A stretch of 53,169 bases of DNA from a virus, in the IMG/VR virus record IMGVR_UViG_3300032323_000656, positions 1 to 53,169 of that record; one strand, written 5' to 3'. The notes beneath the pieces were generated by a model. It did no database searches and had not been told where the DNA came from. It saw only the letters and a list, made by a program, of their open reading frames with translations. This document shows, piece after piece, positions 23,035-31,060 of this stretch; positions within the stretch are counted from its first letter, which is position 1, and each line of letters opens with the position of its first letter. Made by a program: the position numbers and the translations under genes.

Positions 23035-24174
23035 TTACCACAAATCCTTTTTGTTAACAGTAAAGCCGTTATTTGGAATGTAAGTAGGTGTTTTAAGTTT
23101 GGTACTCTTTTGAAGTTGTGCAATCAAAAACGGAATACCTGTACGCATTTCTGAAGAAAAACCTTTCAGTCCATATTCTGCATAAGATTCTGGGTTAGCT
23201 TTCTTGTACCAACTTTCGTAGGACAGTTTAACTTTATCCCAGAATGGTCCTTCGGCATCAAAGTCTGCGCCAAAATAGTTTTTGGTAAAGTTAACAAACT
23301 CCAGCAAATATTTTTCATCTACTGTAATATCCTGCTCGTGGCACAGATTAAAATACTCATAAAGCTGACGAGCTTCCTTAGCATCAACTGGACGTTCTTG
23401 ATTCAAGTAACTCCAATATTGTGCAAACATACGAGTAACATCAACTGGCTTACGATTCTTAAGTGTCTTACTCATCAACGTATCTGCCAACAAAGTAAAT
23501 GCACCTGGCTGGTCATCATCACCGAACTTGGAATGAGTAGCAAACAACCCTGCATTAGCAAAGTAGTCGTTTTTACGAGCAGTATCTACCCACTCGGAAT
23601 CTGTAGCGCCATCGGTTTTTACACCAAAAACTTGTTGTTTGTATTTGTCAATGAAGTCGAGTTCTTCTTTTGCTTCTCCGTTTAGCAAAATAAAGTTGCG
23701 ACGAATTTCTAGTTTTTGCGTGACATTATACACAACTACTGGAATGAGTGCTTCGGCAGTTCGTTCTCCAAACACTTTTGTAAGGATAATGTACAAAGAA
23801 ATAGCAGTGTGCTGACCATCCCATGCAATATAATAACCCGGCTTACTGGGATCTCGATATACTTGAATGGCCATTGCCATTGTAGTTTTAAAGTACTGGA
23901 GAATCTTCAGTACATGGCGAAGGTTAAGGCTTCGTTGCAATGTTGTATCAATGAGAATTTTATCCATTGGAACTTGGATAGCTTCGCAAAGCTGTAAGTC
24001 TACAAAACGTTTCCATGCTGTGTTGCGGCGCTTAAATTCGTCAACCATTGCAGTTAACTGTCCAATAAAAACAGGCGATGTTGCAAGAGCTTCTTTAAGA
24101 CGCTCTTGTAGAGTAACATAGTGACTCTGAGATTTGAGATATTGATCGTTGACGATCTGTGAGTGCGATTTCAT
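23035..24174 (-). CDS. ParB/DGQHR-domain protein
   Basis: 379 residues. The N-terminal third holds IDTTLQRSLNLRHVLKILQY followed by YYIAWDGQHTAISLYIIL. This is the ParB-like/DGQHR-type signature (compare DndB and ParB-Srx domains), in which the DGQH element is the conserved core. The C-terminal two thirds are helical without a known motif. A nuclease, NTPase or DNA-modification regulator role is possible from the family. It has a consensus promoter and an unusually structured leader of about 85 bases (24174-24260). Confidence 0.75.
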   Translation of the reverse strand: MKSHSQIVNDQYLKSQSHYVTLQERLKEALATSPVFIGQLTAMVDEFKRRNTAWKRFVDLQLCEAIQVPMDKILIDTTLQRSLNLRHVLKILQYFKTTMAMAIQVYRDPSKPGYYIAWDGQHTAISLYIILTKVFGERTAEALIPVVVYNVTQKLEIRRNFILLNGEAKEELDFIDKYKQQVFGVKTDGATDSEWVDTARKNDYFANAGLFATHSKFGDDDQPGAFTLLADTLMSKTLKNRKPVDVTRMFAQYWSYLNQERPVDAKEARQLYEYFNLCHEQDITVDEKYLLEFVNFTKNYFGADFDAEGPFWDKVKLSYESWYKKANPESYAEYGLKGFSSEMRTGIPFLIAQLQKSTKLKTPTYIPNNGFTVNKKDLW

Positions 24175-24190
24175 AATTTTTCCTTTAAAC

Positions 24191-24259
24191 GGGCTTACTT
24201 GCCCTGGGTTGCGGTCATACTCGACCTATAAAACATAACGTAGACTGCCTACGTTATGT
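24191..24259 (-). promoter_or_regulatory. Structured 5' leader with three tandem hairpins
   Basis: In transcript order: an 11-bp perfect hairpin (24249-24259 with 24233-24243, 5-base loop), then GGTC-GAGTAT-GACC (24226-24213), then GGGC-AAGTAA-GCCC (24204-24191), followed by the AAAGGA ribosome site and the ATG at 24174. The last two share four-base stems and six-base loops of the form RAGTAW, suggesting repeated binding sites for a protein or ligand. No known riboswitch class was recognised. Confidence 0.55.
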
Positions 24260-24263
24260 AATA

Positions 24264-24292
24264 ATTATAACATCAAAACTAATTTCAGTCAA
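24264..24292 (-). promoter_or_regulatory. Sigma70 promoter for DGQHR operon
   Basis: TTGACT (24292-24287), a 17-base spacer and TATAAT (24269-24264) with an extended -10 TGT. The -35 abuts the stop of the upstream protease gene. Confidence 0.88.
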
Positions 24293-26377
24293 TTAGAAAG
24301 ACTTAACTGCCATAACACCAACCGAGTTCATATTGTTGCCAGATACTCCGCCAACATTGAACTGGCGTGCCACGCTTACGTTAACTCGATCATATCCCTT
24401 ACCAATTACAGTATAACCCAGGACCAAGTCCATTGGTTTAACTTGTTGACGAAGACTAATTGATTCTGTGCTAACAAGTGCCTTTGCATCTGCGCCATCA
24501 CCATTGTCAGTAAACTCATAACCAGTTACACCAGTAATAGTTGCCGAACCTTTTCGCACAGTTACAGGACTAACCAATGTCAAACTCACAGCGTCTTTAT
24601 TTCGGAACACATTGTTCTTAGCCACTGCCAACCGCCAAGTATCACTGCTAATACGATTACCAAGTTGAATCATCGAATCTGCCACACTTCCTGCGCGAGT
24701 GACACCAAAGCCATATGCACCAGACACTGCAACATCACCGAACTTACGTTCAGTTCCAAGTTGGAAATAGTTAGTAGAACTGTTGCCAAATGCCATTGCA
24801 CCTGAACCAATGTTACCAAGGAAGCCTGACTTTTCTGTCATCGAGCCAATCTGCACACTATAGCTGACGCCTTGTTCAGTATAGGAAACTTCAGTAGCTG
24901 TGCCTGCTTGGCTTTGCATCATTTTAACGCTGTAATTTTCATTTACAGGTGTAGCAATTTCATTATAGCCTGCGGGGCTCATTGCCAAGTAAGAACTAGA
25001 CGCACGATAAGTCATTACAGGATTAGCCGCTACTGCTCGAGTCATATCCAAAGTATAGTTGCGATTGTAGCTGTCCAGGCCTTGAACGTTTTGAAGCACA
25101 CTACTAGTCTTAAGGCTAGCACTACCGCTAGACGCAACACCTGAAGCTGTCAACGGAATAGCTTTATTGTATCCAGTAAAGCTGGCAATATTAATCAGTC
25201 CTTGCGGCTGTGTGGCTTTATCAAAATTAACCATACCCCAACCATAAACTTCGTCTACACCTTTGGCGCCCATATCAGTTGCAGTGGTCTTAACCAAATG
25301 AACCAACTGAGCAGAACTAAGTTGTGGCCATGCTTGTTTGAGCAGTGCAATACCACCACTGACTACTGCGGCCGCAGGGCTAGTGCCTGTCACTGCACCA
25401 ATGCCGTTAGTGCCGCCTGCTTTAATACCTGCGGCAGTTCTAGCCGCATCAGGAACTGCACCGGACATACCAGTGCCGTGTGCTACGACATAAAAATCTT
25501 TAACATAGTATTTGTCATTACAGACATTGCCGGTAAAACTATTGCACAAAGTGCCTGCTTGGTTACTACTGTTATTCATAGTCCAACCACCTTTACCATC
25601 AGCAACCACATTGCCTACAATCAGCACACGACCACCCATGAGCAAATTGCCATTGGCATCTGTCTGAGTTGCAAATGCCGCTGGCATCTGTGCATACTTT
25701 GTACCTGCATTACCTGATGATACAACAATAACGGACTTGGATGTTGCATTAGCAAATGCGGCAACATCTTTCATCGAATTGCCGTAAAGAAAACTTTTGC
25801 CTCCTGTTGCTGTACTGTTATAATTACTAGGAGCACGGAAAATGCCAGGACTAACTTCTACTGTGGTTCTTTGAAAAGTAGGATCAAAGTTTGACCCCAA
25901 GCTAAGATTGATAACGCTAGCGCCTGCTTGCTCTGCCAACGTCATACCTCTGTGAACTGCACTCATATTAATACCAGTGCCAGTCAATCCATTGATCGAG
26001 CTAATCGAACTATTTGCTTGGAACAACACTAGTTGAGCATCAGGAGCCACACCAACTGTACCCCACCCGTCTAGCTTGCCAGCGGCAATACTGGCCATTT
26101 GAGTACCATGCACACCTACCGCCGAAGCCGTCGAACCTACATTAGTTAGGCTAATTACTTTGCCTTTGATATCGCTATGATTGATATCAAAGCCGCTATC
26201 TACAACACCAATAATAACACCTTTGCCTGTGATACCACGTGCCCATGCCTGCGGAGCACCGACTGCTGTTAAAAATTTAGTTTGAGTTTCTGCTTCTCGA
26301 TTGGCAAAAACTTGAGCTTGCACACTTACTGCCAAAGTGGAAACTGCCAATGCGATAACGGTGGGTTTAAGTTTCAT
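24293..26377 (-). CDS. Exported subtilisin-like (S8) protease with autotransporter-like C-terminus
   Basis: 694 residues. An N-terminal signal peptide (basic start, hydrophobic core, cleavage near VQA-Q at 20-22) leads into an S8 domain. The catalytic triad is Asp60 (VVDSG), His90 (GVHGTQ) and Ser333 (GTSPAAA), with Asn223 in the oxyanion hole. Residues about 440-694 are beta-rich with repeated amphipathic strands and end MAVKSF, a terminal aromatic typical of outer-membrane barrels. Autotransporter proteases of Gram-negative bacteria share this plan, though the barrel region is not a confident match. The gene has its own consensus promoter. A host-surface role is inferred. Confidence 0.88.
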   Translation of the reverse strand: MKLKPTVIALAVSTLAVSVQAQVFANREAETQTKFLTAVGAPQAWARGITGKGVIIGVVDSGFDINHSDIKGKVISLTNVGSTASAVGVHGTQMASIAAGKLDGWGTVGVAPDAQLVLFQANSSISSINGLTGTGINMSAVHRGMTLAEQAGASVINLSLGSNFDPTFQRTTVEVSPGIFRAPSNYNSTATGGKSFLYGNSMKDVAAFANATSKSVIVVSSGNAGTKYAQMPAAFATQTDANGNLLMGGRVLIVGNVVADGKGGWTMNNSSNQAGTLCNSFTGNVCNDKYYVKDFYVVAHGTGMSGAVPDAARTAAGIKAGGTNGIGAVTGTSPAAAVVSGGIALLKQAWPQLSSAQLVHLVKTTATDMGAKGVDEVYGWGMVNFDKATQPQGLINIASFTGYNKAIPLTASGVASSGSASLKTSSVLQNVQGLDSYNRNYTLDMTRAVAANPVMTYRASSSYLAMSPAGYNEIATPVNENYSVKMMQSQAGTATEVSYTEQGVSYSVQIGSMTEKSGFLGNIGSGAMAFGNSSTNYFQLGTERKFGDVAVSGAYGFGVTRAGSVADSMIQLGNRISSDTWRLAVAKNNVFRNKDAVSLTLVSPVTVRKGSATITGVTGYEFTDNGDGADAKALVSTESISLRQQVKPMDLVLGYTVIGKGYDRVNVSVARQFNVGGVSGNNMNSVGVMAVKSF

Positions 26378-26404
26378 AGGAACTCCTTACTGTTTTAAGT
26401 AGTT

Positions 26405-26433
26405 ATTATAACATAAAGCCCAATTAACGTCAA
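26405..26433 (-). promoter_or_regulatory. Sigma70 promoter for protease gene
   Basis: TTGACG (26433-26428), a 17-base spacer and TATAAT (26410-26405) with an extended -10 TGT. The six -35 bases are exactly the loop of the terminator hairpin 26415-26446. An AAGGAG site follows before the ATG at 26377. Confidence 0.88.
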
Positions 26434-26446
26434 TTAATTGGGCTTT
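26415..26446 (-). terminator. Terminator hairpin after AAA ATPase gene, loop equals next -35 box
   Basis: A 13-bp stem (26415-26427 with 26434-26446) and a 6-base loop, starting 5 bases after the ATPase stop. The stem is A/T at the base with GGGC in the middle; the U-tract is short (UUUAUGUU). Confidence 0.75.
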
Positions 26447-26451
26447 GATAA

Positions 26452-27525
26452 TTAAGCTTCTGCTCGTTTAAGAATAGTAGTTTCTGCAAGACGCTTCCAG
26501 TTATGTGCTGACATCTTACGCAGGTCTGCAATCTTGAGCACTGTACGAAGGCTCAGTTCACGCAGACGTGCACGTTCTGTCCACATAAAATCTACGATTT
26601 CTTGAGAGGCACCATCTTCAAAGTCGTAGCTGTCAAGCATACCATCACGCACAATCTGCTTAATACGCAAAAACTTATCACGCTGGGTATCCATTGTCAA
26701 GTCCAAATAGTGGCAACGGCTTTCCAATGCGTCCAAATGGTCTTTCAACTTTTTGCTACGAACGTGCTCAAACTTGATGTTGGTGATAAAAATCACACTA
26801 CCTTTAAAGTCAAAACGATCTGGAATGCCTTCGTTGCTCAACATACGGCTATCAGTATTCCAAGAGATTGTACGCTTCTTAGAACTGTCCAAAGCGGCCT
26901 TCAAAATGTTCAAGCTCAAGTCGTCTAGCAAAATGCTGTCGCAGTCGTCGAACACTAGCACATTATTAGCGTCACTGTATTTGTAAAGTTTGGCATACAA
27001 GCCCAGTGCACTCATAGCACCTTTAACAACTTCAAAGCGGCTTCTACGATTAGCCATCTTGTCAAACAATGCGGCTTCTTCCAATTTCTTCTCAACACCA
27101 AAGCTCTTGCCCACGCCTGGAGGGCCGCTAACAATCATAGCACGAACTGCACCAGTAGTAGTACCTTCTGTCATTTCTTCCAAAATGTCAAAACGTTCAC
27201 GGATACGCTCAATAGCCTGCTCGTCTGTTTCTGTGTAGACTTCTGGTTCTTTTGTAGTAACCAAAGAAAACACTTTGTCGTCTTTATTTGCTTGACGACG
27301 TTGGCTATCTGACATATCTGCTACTGTTTGTCCACTCACTGTAATATCCTCCATGCTTTTAATTTTAACACGAACACTCTTGCCTTCAAAGCCCAAAGTG
27401 CCGTTATCTTGAACTGTTACATACATGCCTTTGGCGCCAGTCTTGACATCTGATACCAAACGGAATGTTTCATTGCGAACTTTAGTACCGCGGTACTCGC
27501 CAGCAAAAATAGTTACATTAGCCAT
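26452..27525 (-). CDS. AAA-family ATPase
   Basis: 357 residues. An N-terminal beta domain (about 1-85) precedes the AAA core: Walker A GPPGVGKSF (about 135-143), Walker B NVLVFDDCDS, sensor-1 VIFITNIKF and an arginine in LDALESRCHYLDL as a possible finger. The C-terminal helical part is basic. It is unlike gp44 or RuvB in length and N-terminus; its partner is unknown. It is monocistronic, between a consensus promoter and a hairpin terminator. A remodelling role in replication or morphogenesis is possible. Confidence 0.85.
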   Translation of the reverse strand: MANVTIFAGEYRGTKVRNETFRLVSDVKTGAKGMYVTVQDNGTLGFEGKSVRVKIKSMEDITVSGQTVADMSDSQRRQANKDDKVFSLVTTKEPEVYTETDEQAIERIRERFDILEEMTEGTTTGAVRAMIVSGPPGVGKSFGVEKKLEEAALFDKMANRRSRFEVVKGAMSALGLYAKLYKYSDANNVLVFDDCDSILLDDLSLNILKAALDSSKKRTISWNTDSRMLSNEGIPDRFDFKGSVIFITNIKFEHVRSKKLKDHLDALESRCHYLDLTMDTQRDKFLRIKQIVRDGMLDSYDFEDGASQEIVDFMWTERARLRELSLRTVLKIADLRKMSAHNWKRLAETTILKRAEA

Positions 27526-27557
27526 TTACAAACTCCTGTTTTGTTAACTAAAAATGT

Positions 27558-27586
27558 ATTATAGCACAGATGCCAAATTGTGTCAA
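27558..27586 (-). promoter_or_regulatory. Perfect-consensus sigma70 promoter for AAA ATPase
   Basis: TTGACA (27586-27581), a 17-base spacer and TATAAT (27563-27558), with an extended -10 TG. The leader ends in AAAACAGGAGT. Confidence 0.92.
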
Positions 27587-27808
27587 TTAAATGACAGCAA
27601 CCTTGAACATTTTTAAGCTAGAATTATCAGCGCAAATTGTAGTATGAGTATCAAATTTTGCACCATTTTGTGCTGGTACAAAAAGTGTTACAAAAGTATT
27701 AAGAAATCCTGGCTTTGCTGTAGGGCTAATTTTGATAGCAACTATTTCTGCATTACGGGTACCTGCGGCACTAGTATAAACAATTTTTGTTCCTACTGCT
27801 AGTTCCAT
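27587..27808 (-). CDS. Small hypothetical protein with its own promoter
   Basis: 73 residues, predicted as a small beta-barrel (ELAVGTKIVYTSAAGTRNAE, then VTLFVPAQNG and a C-terminal FKVAVI strand). The fold reading is tentative. No function is recognised. Its promoter and leader are close in sequence to those of the AAA ATPase gene immediately downstream, including the TTGACACAAATTGG region and the AAAACAGGAGT ribosome site, so the two are probably co-regulated. Confidence 0.75.
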   Translation of the reverse strand: MELAVGTKIVYTSAAGTRNAEIVAIKISPTAKPGFLNTFVTLFVPAQNGAKFDTHTTICADNSSLKMFKVAVI

Positions 27809-27841
27809 TTTTGGACTCCTGTTTTGTTACGCTATGTATGT

Positions 27842-27870
27842 ATTATAGCGCCAGGACCAATTTGTGTCAA
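27842..27870 (-). promoter_or_regulatory. Perfect-consensus sigma70 promoter for the 73-residue protein
   Basis: TTGACA (27870-27865), a 17-base spacer and TATAAT (27847-27842) on the minus strand. It abuts the stop codon of the uvsY-like gene. Confidence 0.92.
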
Positions 27871-28332
27871 TTAACCCAAAGTAGTGTCATCCATGCCTGC
27901 TACACGTAGTTTGACAATGTTAGTGATTTGCCATTGTTTAACGTCAATGGCTTTCATTATACCAAGGTACTTATTACGAATCATAGCAAACTCGTTTACA
28001 AGAACTTGCCATTCGACTACTTCGTCGTCACCGTCAACATACTTGTCTGCACTTCTATCACTGAGTGCTCTGTTATAACTTTCGGTATACTTCCTAAACA
28101 TCTCACTTCGTTTTTTTCTTAGTTGGATGTTTAGGAATTCAAGTATAGCCTCGACTTCTTGTAATTGGTTAAATCGGTGTTCTACTATTCCTGGCATAAG
28201 CCTAGAATTTGTTTCTAAGTTACCTTTAATACTAGTTTCAATCCTAGCATCTTGTAACTCAGTTTCAAAGTAGGCTATCGCACCTGGCAACTCGCCTAAG
28301 TTGCCAGTAACACGTCTGTACCAATCGCTCAT
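27871..28332 (-). CDS. uvsY: Probable recombination mediator UvsY
   Basis: 153 residues, helical. The central YTESYNRALSDRSADKYVDG, then EWQVLVNEFAMIRNKYLGIM and WQITNIVKLRVAG, follows the pattern of T4-like UvsY proteins (KxxLSxRxADKYxxG ... WxIxNIxKLR). UvsY loads UvsX onto gp32-coated ssDNA. It is last of the uvsX cluster and overlaps the acidic gene by 4 bases, which supports the assignment. It is somewhat longer than T4 UvsY (137). Confidence 0.7.
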   Translation of the reverse strand: MSDWYRRVTGNLGELPGAIAYFETELQDARIETSIKGNLETNSRLMPGIVEHRFNQLQEVEAILEFLNIQLRKKRSEMFRKYTESYNRALSDRSADKYVDGDDEVVEWQVLVNEFAMIRNKYLGIMKAIDVKQWQITNIVKLRVAGMDDTTLG

Positions 28333-28598
28333 TCGTCGTCGTAGTCACTGTCGTAATTGTCTTCTTCGTAATCGTCGTCGTCATCTACAATGTCGTCGGC
28401 GGTATACAAATCTTTAATTACAGTATCTAATGTAGCATCATTGCCAAGAAGTTCTTCTGCAACACTATCCATTTCATAGTGATTTTCCAAACTACGCAAC
28501 AATGCACAAGCGGCATCATAGCGTTCTTTCTTGTCAATATAAGTTTTAACAGTAGACCACACGTCCACAATTAAATTAACTTCTTCATCATGCAGCAT
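28329..28598 (-). CDS. Small acidic protein between uvsX and uvsY
   Basis: 89 residues from the ATG at 28598, fixed by a GAGGAG site. The body is helical (KERYDAACALLRSLENHYEM). The last 23 residues are almost all Asp and Glu with Tyr. Such acidic tails often mimic DNA or dock to ssDNA-binding and recombination proteins. A role with UvsX, UvsY or gp32 is inferred from position. Not otherwise recognised. Confidence 0.75.
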   Translation of the reverse strand: MLHDEEVNLIVDVWSTVKTYIDKKERYDAACALLRSLENHYEMDSVAEELLGNDATLDTVIKDLYTADDIVDDDDDYEEDNYDSDYDDE

Positions 28599-29661
28599 CT
28601 TCAATCTCCTCGCTAGTTGGTTCTGCTGTATTTACATCTGCTGTCAAATCTCTCAGCATAATGTCTGCCATAACTTTGTCCAATAGTTCATTTGTCCAGC
28701 CTTTACGCATGGCCTTAAAGATTTCACCATCTTTAGTTGTATAAAGATAACTATTACCTTCACGCTTGAGGCTACCTTTTTCTTCCAACATATCAAACAA
28801 ACCACTGTAAGGGCTCATGCCTGTTGCATATGGGATCTTGACTTGGACGCTTTCAAAAGGCTTGGCATATCGAGTCTTCATAACTTTACAACTTGCACGG
28901 ATACCCATTACCTGGCTACCTGTCTTGTTACCATCTTCATCTTCTTTGAGCTTGAGCTTACGCATAGCGACTACAATACTGCTGGCATAGATAAAGCCCT
29001 GGCCGCCACTAATCTTGTCATCTGGATCAAACATATCCTGACTAGCGTATGTGTGGTTAGTACACACCATACCAATGTTTAGGTTACCAAACATGTTTAC
29101 ACAGTTACGAACCAATGCTGTCAGCGCCTTAGGCTTACGACCCATGTCACCTTTAAGGTCACCTGCTTCAAACTGGTTAACGTCTGTAGGTGTCAGCAAC
29201 ATACCCAAGCTGTCCACAACGAACAACACTTTAGGACGAGCATCTTCTGGCAAGGCTTTATAGTCTGCAACAAACTTTGTAATTGTTTTTGCCACATCAT
29301 CAATCATGGCCATGTTAAGTTTTAACAATTTACTTTCGTCAGTGTCGACTCCAAGTGCATGAAGCCATGCTTCGTCTAGAGCGTTTTCACTGTCGATAAG
29401 CACTACATAAATGCCCTGCTCTTGTGCGTGACGAATTAGGTTACCTGAACAGATATAACTTTTACCGGCACCAGATTCTCCGGCAAACACAGTAACCTTA
29501 CCCATGGGCACACCTTTGAAAAAGTCGCCACTGATCAAATAGTTCAGTGTATAGTTACCTGTGCTGATCCAATCTGTGGGATCGTTGAAACCGATGCTAA
29601 GGCCTTCGATGCTCTTAGTGATTTCTTTTCTAAATTTACTTACGTCAAATGGTTTTGTCAT
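28588..29661 (-). CDS. uvsX: RecA-like recombinase UvsX
   Basis: 357 residues. Walker A GESGAGKS (about 57-64), Walker B VLFVVDSLGML (about 145-155), and the RecA-type DNA-binding loop region around KISGGQGFIYASS. It forms presynaptic filaments on ssDNA and drives recombination-dependent replication. A good AAGGAAGAG site precedes the ATG. Genes run gp32, BPSL0761-like, uvsX, acidic protein, uvsY in transcript order. Confidence 0.95.
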   Translation of the reverse strand: MTKPFDVSKFRKEITKSIEGLSIGFNDPTDWISTGNYTLNYLISGDFFKGVPMGKVTVFAGESGAGKSYICSGNLIRHAQEQGIYVVLIDSENALDEAWLHALGVDTDESKLLKLNMAMIDDVAKTITKFVADYKALPEDARPKVLFVVDSLGMLLTPTDVNQFEAGDLKGDMGRKPKALTALVRNCVNMFGNLNIGMVCTNHTYASQDMFDPDDKISGGQGFIYASSIVVAMRKLKLKEDEDGNKTGSQVMGIRASCKVMKTRYAKPFESVQVKIPYATGMSPYSGLFDMLEEKGSLKREGNSYLYTTKDGEIFKAMRKGWTNELLDKVMADIMLRDLTADVNTAEPTSEEIEDAA

Positions 29662-29917
29662 TTTGCTCTTCCTTTTGTTCTATTTTATATACTTCCAGCA
29701 TCCTTGTCAAGGGTTCCATTTGTTCTTGAAAGACTTCAGGGCTAGCATCTGCCGCACGTTTCATATCCCAACTATTGGGAAAGTGTCTAGCGATAGAATA
29801 AGCTTCACGTCTAACTTCTTTGGAAATCCTAGGATACTTTTTAGTATTGTGGGCAAGTTCTTGTAAGAACCTTTCTGCCCACAGTACAGCACGATATCTT
29901 TCGTCTGGTAATGTCAT
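29645..29917 (-). CDS. BPSL0761-like small protein
   Basis: 90 residues from the ATG at 29917, where the family's characteristic start MTLPDERYRAVLWAERFLQEL begins and GAGAAG precedes. It continues YPRISKEVRREAYSIARHFP and NSWDMKRAAD, matching the short BPSL0761-type proteins of proteobacteria and their phages by eye. No molecular function is known. It sits between gp32 and uvsX and overlaps the uvsX start by 17 bases. The family's presence in Burkholderiales weakly favours a betaproteobacterial host. Confidence 0.6.
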   Translation of the reverse strand: MTLPDERYRAVLWAERFLQELAHNTKKYPRISKEVRREAYSIARHFPNSWDMKRAADASPEVFQEQMEPLTRMLEVYKIEQKEEQNDKTI

Positions 29918-29966
29918 TTTATCTTCTCTACTAAATGATAGTAAGTATTTCTTCTGCATAGAAGAA

Positions 29967-30016
29967 CCCGGGCGATACAATAACCATTTACCGGTTAGTT
30001 ATCGCAGAGGCCCGGG
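29967..30016 (-). terminator. Large compound hairpin after gp32 (terminator or mRNA-stabilising structure)
   Basis: Nested pairings CCCGG/CCGGG (29967-29971 with 30012-30016), GCGATA/TATCGC (29972-29977 with 30000-30005) and TAACC/GGTTA (29981-29985 with 29993-29997). It lies 8 bases past the gp32 stop. The 3' flank (UUCUUCU) is only weakly U-rich, so it may attenuate or protect rather than fully terminate. Confidence 0.6.
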
Positions 30017-30024
30017 CCATTACA

Positions 30025-31038
30025 TTACTTTTGTTGACGATTACGGATCATCGCAAGAATATCGTTGACATTCTTTTTACCTTCTGGTGCAGGAGCGTTA
30101 TCTGCTTCAAAAGGTGCGTCATCTTCATCGTCTACAACCGCTGGCTTTGCGGCTGCTACTGGAGTAGGACGAGCTGCTGGTGCTGGTGCTTTGAAACTTG
30201 CTTCTGCGGCATCAACATCTGATGCTACACCCAAGTTACCAAGATTTACACCTGCTGGCTTGAAGTACTGACCCCAACGCTTAGGATCATACAACTCGCC
30301 GTCGACGCTGGCTTTGAACATGTCATAAATGACTTCAACTTCTTCTTTAGTTGGCTTCTTAGGCATAAAGTCATTTAGATTGTAAAGACCATACTTGGCA
30401 ATTGCTTCAAGTTCTGTCTCATTAAGGCCACGCTCTTTACGAGCAAAACTACTTGTACTGTAGTCTGCGTATTGACCTTTTGTTGTTTTTGTTAGACGGA
30501 AGTCTGTACCGTTTTCATAATCTGTGAACAGATTATCCATTTCTGGATCCATCAATGCACCTTTAACAATGTTAAAGATACTTGGGTTGATAATCAATCT
30601 ACGGATCGGATTCTCTGGCTGAGCATCTTCTTGTAGTTTTGTATCTACAACAAAGCCTTGGAATACATAGGACTTCTTCTTCCAGTATTTACGACCCAAG
30701 TCTTCCAAAGAACTATCCTTAAACCAAGGACGAATCTCTGCGTGGATAGGGCAAGTCTCTTTCCACATTTCCATACATGGAACTGTTACAGTTACACGTT
30801 TACTTTCGTCGCCGCCTAGAACACCTGCGAACTCTAGTCGGATCATTTGACGCTCACGCCATGGGAAAGTATTAGTGTCGTCGCCATCTGGGAGAAAGCG
30901 TAGTACTGTTGTTGAGTTTTCGGGGATATTCCAGAACGGAAAGATTCCGTTGTCTCCGCCACCTTGTTGTTTGTTACCGCTTTGACGGTTTTCTTGCTCT
31001 AATAGACGAGCACGGATTTCTGCTAATGATGTTGCCAT
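30025..31038 (-). CDS. 32: Single-stranded DNA-binding protein (T4 gp32)
   Basis: 337 residues. The N-terminal LAST-like region (ARLLEQENRQSG) and core (FPFWNIPENSTTVLRFLPDGD) match gp32. The zinc site appears degenerate: Cys in VPCMEMW, Cys-Pro-x-His in TCPIHAEI. The C-terminal 70 residues are Ala/Pro/Asp-rich and acidic, the usual protein-interaction tail, ending in a basic helix. It coats ssDNA and organises UvsX, UvsY, gp41 and gp43. It has a near-consensus promoter and a structured leader that may allow autogenous control as in T4. Confidence 0.94.
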   Translation of the reverse strand: MATSLAEIRARLLEQENRQSGNKQQGGGDNGIFPFWNIPENSTTVLRFLPDGDDTNTFPWRERQMIRLEFAGVLGGDESKRVTVTVPCMEMWKETCPIHAEIRPWFKDSSLEDLGRKYWKKKSYVFQGFVVDTKLQEDAQPENPIRRLIINPSIFNIVKGALMDPEMDNLFTDYENGTDFRLTKTTKGQYADYSTSSFARKERGLNETELEAIAKYGLYNLNDFMPKKPTKEEVEVIYDMFKASVDGELYDPKRWGQYFKPAGVNLGNLGVASDVDAAEASFKAPAPAARPTPVAAAKPAVVDDEDDAPFEADNAPAPEGKKNVNDILAMIRNRQQK

Positions 31039-31060
31039 AATGTTTTTCCTTTATAAAATG

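Noticed and set aside
24191-24259. A known riboswitch class (glutamine, preQ1 or PhotoRC-like)
   Set aside because: No conserved core of those classes was recognised; described only as a structured leader.
25202-25717. Plus-strand 171-codon frame opposite the protease
   Set aside because: Cysteine- and histidine-rich antisense translation of the subtilase domain.
29967-30016. A tRNA gene in the GC-rich hairpin after gp32
   Set aside because: No cloverleaf, anticodon arm or T-loop consensus; it folds as one long interrupted stem.
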